Of a stretch of DNA of 64,000 nucleotides, positions 50,658 to 59,948 are shown piece after piece. This stretch comes from Halomarina halobia. GTDB lineage: Archaea; Halobacteriota; Halobacteria; Halobacteriales; Haloarculaceae. Each line of letters starts with the position of its first letter. Position 1 is the stretch's first letter. A program made the position numbers and the translations under genes. The DNA lies in contig NZ_CP119992.1 in the NCBI RefSeq assembly GCF_029338575.1, positions 1,550,001-1,614,000 of the forward strand, in the 5' to 3' direction. The notes under the pieces are model-generated. The model did no database searches. It was not told where the DNA came from and saw only the letters and a list, made by a program, of their open reading frames with translations.

Positions 50658-51554
50658 TCAGAAGGGACCGCGGCCGCGACCGGGGCCGCCCGGCCCGCCG
50701 CCGAACTGGACCTGACTCGTCGCCCGGACGCCCTGTCGGCGGGCGTACTCGCCGTAGGCGAGGCCGATCACGAGCCCGATGAGGTGGGCGAAGTGGGCGA
50801 CGCCGCCGCCGAAGAGGTCGACGCTGAAGACCCCGGCCACGGACAGCGCCGCGTACCCGAAGGTGAGCACCCAGATGGGGATCGGAATGAAGAAGTAGAG
50901 GTACACCTTGAGGTCCGGGTTCAGGACGGTGAGCACCCCGAGGATCGCCATGATCGCGCCGCTCGCGCCGAGGACCGCGGTCGGATCGCCCAGCGCGAGC
51001 CCCAGGCCGACCTGCGCGAGCCCGGCCGCGATCCCGCTCACGAGGAAGAGGGCGGCGAAGGTCTTCGAGCCGACGTAGCGCTCGACCAGCGGGCCGAAGA
51101 AGAACAGGACGATCCCGTTCCCGAAGATGTGGAAGAACCCGTTCGGGCTGTGCGAGAACACCGACGTCACCCACGTCCAGACGTACGTCAGGTGGTTCGA
51201 CGACAGGACGAAGATGGCGATGAACGCATCGTATCCCAGCGTCGCGAGCACGAGCTGCTCGGCGACGAACGTGACGAGGATGATCCCGAGAAAGAGGTAC
51301 GCGACGTTCCCCCGGAAGTACGAGAGCGGGCCGCCGGTGCTCGCGACGCGCTGGCGGGCCTTCGCGACCCGACCCTGTTCGTTCACGCTGTCGTCGAAGC
51401 CGCTGTCGAACACCCCGCCGGGGTCGCCCCAGTTCTGCAGGCCGGGGCAGTCGTGAGCCTCGGGGAGCCGGTGGTCGCCGCAGTAGGTGCCGCCGCAGTG
51501 CCGGCAGCGATACGGCAGGTTCTCCTGCTTCCCACACACGTCGCACGTGGCCAT
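50658..51554 (-). CDS. Rhomboid protease with N-terminal AN1-type zinc finger
   Basis: The 298-residue product begins with a cysteine/histidine zinc finger (CDVCGK, YRCRHCGGTYCGDHRLPEAH, DCPG) of the AN1 kind, residues 4-37. It then has six membrane helices with the rhomboid signature FFHIFGNGIVLFFFGPLVER, the catalytic serine in VLGASGAIMAILG near residue 196 and the catalytic histidine in AHFAHLIGLVIGLAYGE. The tail is Gly/Arg-rich. Leaderless start, CCCTTTGCC about 26 bp upstream. Confidence 0.9.
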   Translation of the reverse strand: MATCDVCGKQENLPYRCRHCGGTYCGDHRLPEAHDCPGLQNWGDPGGVFDSGFDDSVNEQGRVAKARQRVASTGGPLSYFRGNVAYLFLGIILVTFVAEQLVLATLGYDAFIAIFVLSSNHLTYVWTWVTSVFSHSPNGFFHIFGNGIVLFFFGPLVERYVGSKTFAALFLVSGIAAGLAQVGLGLALGDPTAVLGASGAIMAILGVLTVLNPDLKVYLYFFIPIPIWVLTFGYAALSVAGVFSVDLFGGGVAHFAHLIGLVIGLAYGEYARRQGVRATSQVQFGGGPGGPGRGRGPF

Positions 51555-51616
51555 TACCCGACGCTACGAGTCTGGCGGCAAAGGGGTTTGGGATCGCGTT
51601 CGGGGCCGTACGGCGG

Positions 51617-52651
51617 TTACGTCGCCGGATCGGGGTCGTAATCCGGGCCGACCAGCACGGACAGGGCGGCCGGGACCGCGGACAGGACGAACGACTCGCG
51701 CGTCGAGAGTTCCCCGTCGAGGCTCACCGAGACGGGACCGTCGAGGAACGTGACTGCGGCGGCGGCGGCGTCGAACCGCGCGACCCCCTCCGTCCCGCGG
51801 TCGAACAGCCGGTGGACCGCCGCCTCCCGGAGCGCCTCCAGGGGCGCGAGCGACTCGACGACCGCGACCTCGAGCAGTCCGTCCTCGACGTGGCCCTGCC
51901 CGCCCTCGCCGGTGAACCGGCGGCTGTTGCCCGCGAGCAGGCAGAGGGCGTCGCCCGCCCAGGTCCGCTCGCCCGTCGGGGTTTCGAGCGCGAGTTCGAC
52001 CGGGTGCGGTTCGTAGGCGGTTGCCTCGCCGACGGCGCTCACCGCGAAGGCGAGCGTCCCGAGTCGCGCCTTCAGTCCGGAGCCGGCGGCTCCGCTCGCG
52101 ACGGCGGGGAATCCGGCGACGAAGGACGTGACGAACGCCTCGCCGTCGCTCCCCTCGGGCACCGCCCTCGCGGACGCGGGTCGACCCCGTTCCGGGGGGT
52201 CGGGCTCCCGTGTCCCCTCGCCGGCGGAACCGGCGTCAGCGCCCGTGACGCGGCCGACGTCGATGCGCCGACGCCGGCCGGCGTCGAGCGCGTCGAAGCC
52301 CGCGTCGAGCGTCCCGACGTCGAGGTTTCGGGCGAAGAGGTTCGCCGTCCCGGCCGGGAGGACCCCGAGCGTCACCGCGTCGAGCGCGTCGGCCTCGAAG
52401 AGCGCCTGAACGACGGTGTGGACGGTGCCGTCGCCCCCGCAGGGGACGAGCGTCCCGACCCCATCGTCGATCGCGGCGCGCGTCGCCCGCCGTGCGTCCG
52501 CCGCGGAATCGGTCTCCACGACGCCGTAGCCCCGCTCCGCGGCGACCCCCCGAACCCGCCTGGCGTGATCGGCGCTCCCGCTCTCGGGGTTGAGCACGAT
52601 GCGGACCGGGGGCTCGTCCGCGCCCGGGGACCCGTCGGCTGCGCGATCCAT
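51617..52651 (-). CDS. Diacylglycerol/sphingosine kinase-fold lipid kinase
   Basis: The 344-residue product has the DAGK catalytic signature: RIVLNPESGSADHARRVRG, LVPCGGDGTVHTVVQALFEA and GVLPAGTANLFARNLDVGTL. The C-terminal domain has GNSRRFTGEGGQGHVEDGLL. It phosphorylates a lipid or isoprenoid substrate, likely archaeal diol lipids, but the substrate is unproven. A Pro/Glu/Arg-rich insertion of about 30 residues follows residue 138. GCTATTCAACC about 25 bp upstream fits the promoter. Confidence 0.83.
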   Translation of the reverse strand: MDRAADGSPGADEPPVRIVLNPESGSADHARRVRGVAAERGYGVVETDSAADARRATRAAIDDGVGTLVPCGGDGTVHTVVQALFEADALDAVTLGVLPAGTANLFARNLDVGTLDAGFDALDAGRRRRIDVGRVTGADAGSAGEGTREPDPPERGRPASARAVPEGSDGEAFVTSFVAGFPAVASGAAGSGLKARLGTLAFAVSAVGEATAYEPHPVELALETPTGERTWAGDALCLLAGNSRRFTGEGGQGHVEDGLLEVAVVESLAPLEALREAAVHRLFDRGTEGVARFDAAAAAVTFLDGPVSVSLDGELSTRESFVLSAVPAALSVLVGPDYDPDPAT

Positions 52652-52703
52652 ACCGTGGGATAGCCGTCGAGGTTGAATAGCGCCTCGGTCGCCCGATCCG
52701 CCC

Positions 52704-53165
52704 TCACAGCCCCTCCAGGCTCCGCAGACGCTGTTCGACCTCCGGCGGGGCGGCGCTCGGCCCGTCGCGCACCCGGTGGTCGGGGATCAGTAGCGGGGCG
52801 GGGTTCGACGCGAGGGCGTCCCGGACGACGCCGTGGGCGTCCTCGTCGTCCCCGTCGAGTCCGGCCGTCATGCGGGCGAGGCGCTCGACGGGAACCTGCT
52901 CGCCGTAGGGGATCGACCGCGTCGCCTCCAGCACCTTCCGCTGGTCGGTGGGGACGGTGAGCGCGACGGTCACGTCCCCGAAGTCGTCGCGCTCGCCCTC
53001 CAGGTAGGCGATGACCCGCTCCAGGAGCGGGTGCTCCGATTCCGCGTCGTCCTCCGGCGAGCGGGGAAACGAGACGGAGATGACGCGATCGCTGGCGACG
53101 CCCAGTTGCACGTACCGTCCCAGGTACTCGGACTCCCGCGCGAAGATGCCCGACACGTCGTTCAT
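52704..53165 (-). CDS. MGMT-family alkyltransferase-like protein lacking the active cysteine
   Basis: The 153-residue product resembles O6-alkylguanine-DNA alkyltransferase: the winged-helix part TVPTDQRKVLEATRSIPYGE is followed by the active-site helix region SNPAPLLIPDHRVRDG. The canonical P-C-H-R-V reads P-D-H-R-V here, so the alkyl-accepting cysteine is Asp (about residue 129). It may act like alkyltransferase-like proteins that flag damage for excision repair. CTTTGATACC about 27 bp upstream supports the ATG. Confidence 0.78.
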   Translation of the reverse strand: MNDVSGIFARESEYLGRYVQLGVASDRVISVSFPRSPEDDAESEHPLLERVIAYLEGERDDFGDVTVALTVPTDQRKVLEATRSIPYGEQVPVERLARMTAGLDGDDEDAHGVVRDALASNPAPLLIPDHRVRDGPSAAPPEVEQRLRSLEGL

Positions 53166-53210
53166 GGGTGAGCGACGGCGACCGAGGGTATCAAAGTTCG
53201 CCCCGCCCGC

Positions 53211-53855
53211 TCACAGCAACTCGGCGTAGCGCTCGAACACGGTGCGGTCGGAGACGAGCGACATGTGTCCGGGACCCGAGACCCGGATGTTGCGGACGTT
53301 GGTCGCCTCGAACGGGAGGGCGGCGCTCCGTCCGGGGCGGATGAGGCCGTCGTCGTCGCTCCAGACCGCCGTGTAGGAGACGCCCCGGGGCGGTGCGCGC
53401 CCGTTGAGCGTCGCGAGCAGGTCGCTGTCGGGGACCATCGCTCGACCGCCCGGGGTGAACAGGTGCATGTACGCGAGGTCCGTCCCCCGGTGGGGCGTGC
53501 CGAGCGTCACGAGGTCGTCGACGTTCGCCGCCCCGTTCTCCCGTTCGACGTACCAGCGCGCCCCGAGACCGCCCATCGAGTGGGCGACGATGTCGACGCG
53601 GCCCCCGTGGCGGTCGCGCAACTCCTCCACCCGGCGACCGATGAGCCGGGCGTAGTGCCGGGGGGACCAGAGCGTCGTTCCCATCAGGGGTCCGAAGCTG
53701 AGCGTCGAGACGCGACGCTCGTCGTACCCCACGTCGCGAAAGTGGCGCTCGAGCGTGCTCCACCACGGCGTCTGGCCCGTATCGCCGTATCCGTGTACCA
53801 GGAGCACGGGTTCGTCGCCCGGCATCACGCCTCCCCCGTCGTCCAGTGTCGCCAT
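53211..53855 (-). CDS. Alpha/beta hydrolase, lipase-like
   Basis: The 214-residue product has the oxyanion segment VLLVHGYGDTGQTPWWSTLE, nucleophile elbow VDIVAHSMGGLGARWYVERE, VTLGTPHRGTDLAYMHLF and a terminal SGPGHMSLVSDRTVF carrying the histidine. It is close to bacterial EstA/LipA-type carboxylesterases. There is no signal peptide. Start at 53855 follows CTTTTTCACC by about 29 bp; a longer frame to 53906 is possible. Confidence 0.82.
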   Translation of the reverse strand: MATLDDGGGVMPGDEPVLLVHGYGDTGQTPWWSTLERHFRDVGYDERRVSTLSFGPLMGTTLWSPRHYARLIGRRVEELRDRHGGRVDIVAHSMGGLGARWYVERENGAANVDDLVTLGTPHRGTDLAYMHLFTPGGRAMVPDSDLLATLNGRAPPRGVSYTAVWSDDDGLIRPGRSAALPFEATNVRNIRVSGPGHMSLVSDRTVFERYAELL

Positions 53856-53923
53856 CACCTCCCGATACGGCACGGGGGTGAAAAAGTCCCCGGCCGCGTG
53901 ACGCAAGCCTTATACCCAAACTA

Positions 53924-53937
53924 GTACATCAGTGTAC
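53924..53937. promoter_or_regulatory. TRP-box-like dyad in the trpCBA promoter
   Basis: GTACA-TCAG-TGTAC is a 5-bp inverted repeat between the TATA box CTTATACC (53909-53916) and the trpC ATG, over the expected transcription start. TrpY of Methanothermobacter recognises TGTACA-type TRP boxes near its trp promoter; the likeness suggests a tryptophan-responsive repressor site here, by inference. Confidence 0.45.
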
Positions 53938-53938
53938 G

Positions 53939-54736
53939 ATGATGGACAACAACGAGTCGCTCGCGCCCGCCGTCGAGTCGATCCTCGCGGCGGCGCGGGA
54001 CCGCCCGGCCCCGGGCGGCGCGGTGTCCGTGTCGCCGCGGGACCTCCCCGGCGCGCTCGACGCGGCCGCGGCGGACGGCCGCACGCCGCTCGTCGCGGAG
54101 GTGAAGCCCACGAGTCCGACCACGCGCGGGGAGAACGAGGACGACCCCGTCGCCCTCGCGAGGGCGATGGTCGACGGCGGCGCGGCCGCCCTGTCCGTGC
54201 TCACCGAGCCGGAACACTTCGGCGGTTCACCCGAGACGCTCCGGCGCGTCCGCGAGGCCGTCGACGTGCCCGTCCTGCGGAAGGACTTCCTGCTCTCGCC
54301 CGAGCAGCTGGACGCCGTCGAGGCGGACGCGGTGCTGCTCATCGTCCGCTTCCTCGACGATCTCCCTGGGATGCTGGCGGCGGCCCGCGAGCGCGGCTTT
54401 CAGGCGCTCGTGGAGGTACACAGTAGGGCGGAACTGCGCGAGGCGCTCGACGCCGGCGCGAGGATCGTCGGCGTCAACAACCGCGACCTCGCGCGGCTCT
54501 CGGTCGACCTCGATACCTTCGAGCGCGTGGCGGCCGACGCGCCCGACGACGTCACCCTGATCGCCGAGAGCGGCATCTCGACGCCCGAGGACGCCCGACG
54601 GATGCGCGCGGCGGGCGCGGACGGCCTGCTGGTCGGCACGGCGATCATGCGCGGCGGCCTGGCGGCGGTCCCCGAGAACGTGCGACGACTCGCATCCGCA
54701 GAGGATACGGCCGACGAGGACGACTACGACACATGA
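53939..54736 (+). CDS. trpC: Indole-3-glycerol-phosphate synthase
   Basis: The 265-residue TIM-barrel enzyme closes the indole ring. Visible motifs are [20 protein letters not shown] (catalytic lysine), [40 protein letters not shown] (lysine), [20 protein letters not shown] and [20 protein letters not shown]. Two ATGs are adjacent at 53939 and 53942; the TATA box fits the first. It overlaps trpB by 4 nt. Confidence 0.95.
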   Translation: MMDNNESLAPAVESILAAARDRPAPGGAVSVSPRDLPGALDAAAADGRTPLVAEVKPTSPTTRGENEDDPVALARAMVDGGAAALSVLTEPEHFGGSPETLRRVREAVDVPVLRKDFLLSPEQLDAVEADAVLLIVRFLDDLPGMLAAARERGFQALVEVHSRAELREALDAGARIVGVNNRDLARLSVDLDTFERVAADAPDDVTLIAESGISTPEDARRMRAAGADGLLVGTAIMRGGLAAVPENVRRLASAEDTADEDDYDT

Positions 54737-55971
54737 GCTCAGGCACGTTCGGACGGTACGGCGGGCAGTACGTCCCCGAGGCGCTGATGCCCGCCCTGGA
54801 GGAGTTGGAGGACGCCTACGAGCGGTACGTCCTCGACAACGAGGACGGGTTCGTCGACGAGTTCAGGGAGCGCCTCCGCGACTTCGGCGGGCGACCGACG
54901 CCGCTCCAGCGCGCCGAGCAGTTGAGCGCGCGCTACGACGCCGACGTCCTCCTCAAGCGCGAGGACCTGCTCCACGGCGGCGCGCACAAGCTCAACAACG
55001 CCCTCGGGCAGGTCCTGCTGGCGAAGTACATGGGCAAGGAGCGGATCATCGCGGAGACGGGCGCGGGCCAGCACGGCACCGCGACGGCGATGGCCGCGGC
55101 CCACCTCGGGATGCCCTGCGAGGTGTACATGGGCCGTCGGGACACGAACCGCCAGCGCCCCAACGTCTTCCGGATGCGGCTCAACGGGGCGACCGTGAAT
55201 CCCGTCGACACCGGACGGGGCACACTCAAGGAGGCCATCAGCGAGACGATGCGCGACTGGGCGACGACCGTCGAGACGACACACTACGTCATCGGGAGCG
55301 TCGTCGGTCCACACCCCTTCCCGGCGATGGTGCGGGACTTCCAGTCGGTCATCTCCGAGGAGGCCAGAGCGCAGGTCCGAGAGCGGGCGGGGCGGCTCCC
55401 GTCGAGCGTCGTCGCCTGCGCGGGCGGCGGATCGAACACGATGGGCGCGTTCTCGGCGTTCGTCCCCGACGAGGGGGTGTCGCTGTTCGCCGTCGAGGCC
55501 GGCGGGTCCTCCCTCCGGGTGGACGAGGAGCGGGGCGTCGCGCCCAACTCCGCGTCGCTCTCGACCGGCAGCGAGGGCGTCCTCCACGGCGCGCGCACGA
55601 GGCTCCTGCAGGACGCGGACGGGCAGATCGTCGAGTCACACAGCGTCTCCTCGGGGCTCGACTACGCGGGCGTCGGGCCGGAACTGGCCCACCTGGTAGA
55701 GGAGGGGCGGGTCGCGCCGGTCACCGTGGACGACGACGCGGCGATCGAGGGCTTCCACCGCCTCTCCCAGGAGGAGGGGATCATCCCCGCGCTGGAGACC
55801 GCCCACGCGATCGCGTGGCTGGAGGACGCGACGCCCGAGCAGCTGGGCGACTGTGTCGTCGTCTGCGTCTCGGGACGCGGCGACAAGGACCTCGAGTCCG
55901 TCGTCGAGGAGACCGCGGCGCGCGACGTGCCGAACGCGCCCGACATGGACGTCTTCCGGGGGGACGCGTGA
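54733..55971 (+). CDS. trpB: Tryptophan synthase beta chain
   Basis: The 412-residue PLP enzyme joins indole and serine. The PLP lysine is in [15 protein letters not shown], the catalytic glutamate in [14 protein letters not shown], and the phosphate-binding loop in [12 protein letters not shown]. Length and motifs are those of TrpB1, the partner of TrpA. It overlaps trpC and trpA by 4 nt each. Confidence 0.96.
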   Translation: MSSGTFGRYGGQYVPEALMPALEELEDAYERYVLDNEDGFVDEFRERLRDFGGRPTPLQRAEQLSARYDADVLLKREDLLHGGAHKLNNALGQVLLAKYMGKERIIAETGAGQHGTATAMAAAHLGMPCEVYMGRRDTNRQRPNVFRMRLNGATVNPVDTGRGTLKEAISETMRDWATTVETTHYVIGSVVGPHPFPAMVRDFQSVISEEARAQVRERAGRLPSSVVACAGGGSNTMGAFSAFVPDEGVSLFAVEAGGSSLRVDEERGVAPNSASLSTGSEGVLHGARTRLLQDADGQIVESHSVSSGLDYAGVGPELAHLVEEGRVAPVTVDDDAAIEGFHRLSQEEGIIPALETAHAIAWLEDATPEQLGDCVVVCVSGRGDKDLESVVEETAARDVPNAPDMDVFRGDA

Positions 55972-56858
55972 GCCGCATCCCCGAGGCGTTCGCCGACGGG
56001 CCGGCGTTCGTCCCCTACCTGGTGGCGGGCGATCCCGACTTCGAGTCCAGCCTCGAGTACGTCGAGGCGCTCGCCCGCGGTGGCGCGGACCTGATCGAAC
56101 TCGGCCTCCCCTTCTCGGAACCCATCGCGGAGGGCCCGACGATCCAGGGGGCGGTCGTCCGCGCGCTGGAGGGCGGCATGACCCCCGAGCGCTTCTTCGA
56201 GTTCGTCGAGGCGCTCGACGCGGACGTGCCGCTTGTCTGCATGACCTACTACAACCTGATCTACCAGTACGGGCGACGCGAGGCGGCCGACACGGCCGAG
56301 GGCGCTCGCGGCGGCACCGCGAATGGCGAGGTCGGCGAACCGGGGCCGGAGCCGTTCGTCCGGCGGGCCGCCGAGGTCGGCATCGACGGGTTCGTCGTTC
56401 CGGACCTCCCGGCGGAGGAGGCGGCTCCGCTGCGCGAGGCGTGCGACGAGTACGACCTCGACCTGGTGTTCGTCGTCGCGCCGACGACGCGCGGCGAGCG
56501 CCTCGAGCGGATCATGGAGCGCGTGTCCGGCTACGTCTACGTCCAGGCGCGACTCGGCGTCACCGGCGCGCGCGCCGACGTGAGCGATCAGACGGCGGCC
56601 AGCCTCGACCGGCTCTCGGCGTGGGACGTACCGAAGGCCGTCGGCTTCGGCATCAGCTCGTGCGAGAACGCCCGCGAGGTGGTGGCGGCGGGCGCTGACG
56701 GCGTCATCGTCGGGAGCGCGCTGGTGGACGTCGTGGCGGAGGGCGTCGAGACCGGCACGCCCGTCGAGGAGACGGCCCGGCGTCTCGAAGCGAAGGCCCG
56801 CGAGCTGAAGGCGGGCGCGCGATCGGGGGAAGACGTGACGGGATCGGAACGGACTTGA
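55968..56858 (+). CDS. trpA: Tryptophan synthase alpha chain
   Basis: The 296-residue TIM barrel frees indole from indoleglycerol phosphate. The [20 protein letters not shown] stretch contains the catalytic glutamate (E44) and, where E. coli has Asp60, a glutamate (E55). [11 protein letters not shown] and the [14 protein letters not shown] phosphate site follow. A low-complexity insert of about 26 residues (103-128, Gly/Ala/Glu-rich) interrupts the loop after NLIYQYG. The GTG start lies in the trpB stop (GTGA). The tail is polar and long. Confidence 0.93.
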   Translation: MSRIPEAFADGPAFVPYLVAGDPDFESSLEYVEALARGGADLIELGLPFSEPIAEGPTIQGAVVRALEGGMTPERFFEFVEALDADVPLVCMTYYNLIYQYGRREAADTAEGARGGTANGEVGEPGPEPFVRRAAEVGIDGFVVPDLPAEEAAPLREACDEYDLDLVFVVAPTTRGERLERIMERVSGYVYVQARLGVTGARADVSDQTAASLDRLSAWDVPKAVGFGISSCENAREVVAAGADGVIVGSALVDVVAEGVETGTPVEETARRLEAKARELKAGARSGEDVTGSERT

Positions 56859-56885
56859 ACTGACCTGACAGAGAGTGACATACCA

Positions 56886-57680
56886 ATGAACGCAGGAACG
56901 CGAGCACGACTCGACCGCATCGGGACCGACGGCCGCTACCTCGTCGTCCCGATGGACCACGGGATAACGCTCGGGGCCGTCCGCGGCCTCAAGGACATCG
57001 AATCGACCATCGACGCCGTGACCCGCGGCGGGGCGGACTGCGTCCTCACGCAGAAGGGGATCGCCCCCCGCGTCCACCCGAACAAGAACGGGAAGGGGTA
57101 CGTCGTCCACCTGAACGGGTCGACGGTCATCGGACCGGACAGCGACGACAAGCGGCTGACGGGCACCGTCGAGGAGGCCGTCCGGGCGGGGGCCGACGCC
57201 GTCTCCTTCCACATCAACGTCGGCTCGAACTACGAGCCGAAGCAGATCGAGGGACTCGCCCGCGTCGCGGACGACGCCGACCGCCTCGGCATGCCCGTGC
57301 TGGCGATGACCTACGCGCGCGGCCCGGGCGTGGACGAGCACGACGCCCAGGCGCTCGGACACGCCGTCCGCCTCGGCGAGGAACTCGGCGCGGACCTCAT
57401 CAAGACGGCCTACAGCGGCGACGCGGAGAGCTTCGCGCACGTCGTCGAGTCCACGCGCCTGCCGGTCGTCATCGCCGGCGGCGCGCCCGAGGGGGACCAC
57501 GCGACGCTCACGGCCGTTCGCGGGGCGATGGACGCGGGCGCGGCCGGGGTGTCGATGGGCCGCTCGATCTTCCAGCACGACGACCCCGAGGCCATCACGA
57601 GCGCCGTCTCGGCCGTGATACACGACGACGCGAGCGCCGACGACGCGCTCGACCGCGCGGGGCTGTCCGTCGAGATCTGA
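56886..57680 (+). CDS. aroA': 2-Amino-3,7-dideoxy-D-threo-hept-6-ulosonate synthase
   Basis: The 264-residue class I aldolase starts archaeal aromatic biosynthesis without erythrose 4-phosphate. Motifs are VVPMDHGITLGAVRGLKDIE, VVHLNGSTVIGPDSDDKRLT, the Schiff-base lysine in GADLIKTAYSGD near residue 177 and VIAGGAPEGD. Gene order, 27 nt after trpA and on the same side as aroB' at 58765, supports this over a fructose-bisphosphate aldolase. Confidence 0.9.
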   Translation: MNAGTRARLDRIGTDGRYLVVPMDHGITLGAVRGLKDIESTIDAVTRGGADCVLTQKGIAPRVHPNKNGKGYVVHLNGSTVIGPDSDDKRLTGTVEEAVRAGADAVSFHINVGSNYEPKQIEGLARVADDADRLGMPVLAMTYARGPGVDEHDAQALGHAVRLGEELGADLIKTAYSGDAESFAHVVESTRLPVVIAGGAPEGDHATLTAVRGAMDAGAAGVSMGRSIFQHDDPEAITSAVSAVIHDDASADDALDRAGLSVEI

Positions 57681-57703
57681 GCCGCGATCGAACCGCCCGC
57701 CGC

Positions 57704-57728
57704 TCGTAGTTCGTAGTTCGTAGTTCGT
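57704..57728. repeat. Short tandem repeat, period 7 (TCGTAGT x 3.5)
   Basis: Three and a half perfect copies of TCGTAGT lie in the 87-bp gap between the convergent aroA' and HAD genes. It looks like replication slippage; no function is apparent. Confidence 0.6.
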
Positions 57729-57767
57729 CCGCTCCCCTTCTGCCGTGCCGTCGAGTTCCCGCCCCGC

Positions 57768-58436
57768 TCAGAGCAACCCCGGGAGGTCGTAGAGCGTGTC
57801 GATCGTGTGGCTGGGCGTCGGCCCCTCGCGGAGCGACTCGGCGTGGGGCACCCACACCGACCGCAGGCCGAGGGCGTTCGCGCCGGCCACGTCCGAGCCG
57901 AGGGAGTCGCCGACGTGCAGCGCCTCGCCCGGCGCGGCCGAGAGCGCGGAGAGCGCGCGCTCGAACGGCTCCGCGTCCGGCTTGACGGGCATTGCGCCGC
58001 CGGCGTAGACGGACGCGTCGAAGGCGTCCCCGAGGTCGAGGGCGTCGAGCTTCGCGCGCTGGACGGCGCGCCCGCCGTTCGTGACGAGGCCGAGGTGGTA
58101 CTCCTCACCGAGCGCGTCGACGGCCTCGCGCGCGCCGGGGAGGGGGCGCACGTCCGCGGGGTCGGGGTCGACGTAGGCCGCGGCGAGGTCGTCGGCGACG
58201 CTCGGATCGCGGCCCAGTTCGCGGGCGATGCCGCCGAAGACCTGCTCGCGGAGGTCGAGCGCGCTCTCGGCGGAGACGCGGGGGAGCCAGCGGTGGACGT
58301 CGGCGGTCCCGAAGAACGGGTCGACGCCGACGCGCTCGAAGGCGGCCGCCAGGCGGTCGGAGAAGGTGGTCGCGTGTTCACAGAGGGTGTTGTCCAGATC
58401 GAAGAGGACGGTCGTCGGGGTCCGGGTCGTAGTCAC
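57768..58436 (-). CDS. HAD-family hydrolase
   Basis: The 222-residue product has the four HAD motifs: DLDNTLCE (nucleophile Asp at residue 13), LVTNGGRA, the lysine in AMPVKPDAEPFERAL and VGDSLGSDVAGANALGL. The helical cap between residues 17 and 90 marks subfamily I. It is a phosphatase of unknown substrate. GTG start at 58436, GCTTATCC about 30 bp upstream. Confidence 0.87.
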   Translation of the reverse strand: MTTTRTPTTVLFDLDNTLCEHATTFSDRLAAAFERVGVDPFFGTADVHRWLPRVSAESALDLREQVFGGIARELGRDPSVADDLAAAYVDPDPADVRPLPGAREAVDALGEEYHLGLVTNGGRAVQRAKLDALDLGDAFDASVYAGGAMPVKPDAEPFERALSALSAAPGEALHVGDSLGSDVAGANALGLRSVWVPHAESLREGPTPSHTIDTLYDLPGLL

Positions 58437-58764
58437 TTACCGAGGGTAGTCCAGCGCGGCGGATAAGCGTTCGCCCCCGCCGGTCGGTGTCGGCGGTCTT
58501 CGGATACGACGGGCGACGGCCGGCCGATCGACCGCTCCGGGTGGGAAATCGAAAGGTCCGACCGCTCGGCGAGCGAGAACCCGCAAGCACGCCGATGGCG
58601 CGCGCAGCGTGGTTCGCAGCCGTCGAGCGGGAGGGGGCTTTCGGAAACGTCGTCGGTGACGGCCCTACTGACCGAACCCCGTATCTGAATACCACCCTCT
58701 CACCGGCACGTCGGCGCGTGGAACATCCACCACGTTCAATAGCACCCCCACCTACGCCCCGGTC
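58437..58764. other. Divergent promoter region of the HAD and aroB' genes
   Basis: The 328-bp gap holds the HAD TATA box (GCTTATCC near 58463, minus strand) and the aroB' box GTTCAATAG centred at about 58738, 27 bp before its ATG. The basic frame 58595-58768 inside has non-halophile composition and I do not call it. Otherwise nothing is recognised. Confidence 0.4.
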
Positions 58765-59946
58765 ATGACACGTGCCGTCTGGCTGAAAGCGGACGACGAG
58801 GTGGGCGACTGGGACGCGCGACGACGACGCATCACGGCGGGCCTGGAGGCCGGGGTCGACTGGGTGCTGGTCGACCGCGACGACGTCGACCGCGTGCGGG
58901 AACTCGGGCAGGTGAACGTCGCGGCCTTCGCGGGCGACGACGTGCACGTCCTCGACGCCGAGCCGAAGGCGCGGACGGAGCCGGACGCGCTCATCGTCGG
59001 AAAGGGCACCGAGGGCGACGGGACGGTCGACCTCCCCGGTGACTTCTCCGGCTCCGCCGACCTCACCACCCTCCGGCGGGGCAACGGATCCGCCGACGGC
59101 GCGTACGTCCGCATCCTGGACGAGGGGTACGAGGCGTTCGCGGAGGCGGCCGCAGGGGACGCGGACTACACCATCGTCGTCGGCGAGGACTGGAAGATCA
59201 TCCCCCTGGAGAACCTCATCGCACGGATCGGCGAGGAGACGACGCTCGTCGCGGGCGTCACGAGCGCGGAGGAGGCGAAGACCGCCTTCGAGACGCTCGA
59301 ACACGGCGCGGACGCCGTCCTGCTCGACGCCGACGACCCCGACGAGATCCGCCGCACGGTCGACCTGCGCGACGCGTCCGACCGTGAGCAACTCGACCTG
59401 CGCTGGGCGACCGTGACGGCAGTGGAGCAGACCGGCAGCGCGGACCGCGTCTGCGTCGACACCGGAAGCCTCTTCGACCACGACGAGGGGCTGCTCGTCG
59501 GGAGCATGTCCCGCGGGCTGTTCTTCGTCCACGCCGAGACGGCGGAGTCGCCCTACGTCGCCTCCCGCCCGTTCCGCGTCAACGCGGGCGCGGTCCACGC
59601 CTACGTCCGCACGCCCGACGGGAAGACGAAGTACCTCGCAGAACTCAAGAGCGGCGACGAGGTGCAGGTCGTCGACACCGACGGCAACACCCGCGAGGCG
59701 ATCGTCGGACGCTCGAAGATCGAGCGCCGCCCAATGTTCCGCGTGCAGGCCGAACTCGGCGGCGACGGCTCGGACGTCGACGTGGTCGAGACGCTGCTCC
59801 AGAACGCGGAGACTATCAAGATCGCCACCCGCGGCGGCCGGAAGGCCGTCACCGACCTCGAGGAGGGCGACGAGGTACTCGTCTACTACGAGACGACCGC
59901 CCGCCACTTCGGCGAGGAGGTCGAGGAGACGATCATCGAGCAATAA
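58765..59946 (+). CDS. aroB': 3-Dehydroquinate synthase II
   Basis: The 393-residue product converts the ADH synthase product to 3-dehydroquinate by an NAD-dependent oxidative deamination, the archaeal route replacing AroB. Family segments are VWLKADDEVGDWDARRRR, VGEDWKIIPLENLIARIG, GSLFDHDEGLLVGSMSRGLF, RPFRVNAGAVHAYVRTPDG and RGGRKAVTDLEEGDEVLVYY. The stop is followed within 7 nt by hairpin repeat R5. Confidence 0.94.
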   Translation: MTRAVWLKADDEVGDWDARRRRITAGLEAGVDWVLVDRDDVDRVRELGQVNVAAFAGDDVHVLDAEPKARTEPDALIVGKGTEGDGTVDLPGDFSGSADLTTLRRGNGSADGAYVRILDEGYEAFAEAAAGDADYTIVVGEDWKIIPLENLIARIGEETTLVAGVTSAEEAKTAFETLEHGADAVLLDADDPDEIRRTVDLRDASDREQLDLRWATVTAVEQTGSADRVCVDTGSLFDHDEGLLVGSMSRGLFFVHAETAESPYVASRPFRVNAGAVHAYVRTPDGKTKYLAELKSGDEVQVVDTDGNTREAIVGRSKIERRPMFRVQAELGGDGSDVDVVETLLQNAETIKIATRGGRKAVTDLEEGDEVLVYYETTARHFGEEVEETIIEQ

Positions 59947-59948
59947 AC

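Noticed and set aside
58595..58768. Frame of 57 codons overlapping the aroB' start by 4 nt
   Set aside because: Product is basic and proline-rich; the aroB' TATA box lies inside it and no promoter precedes it.
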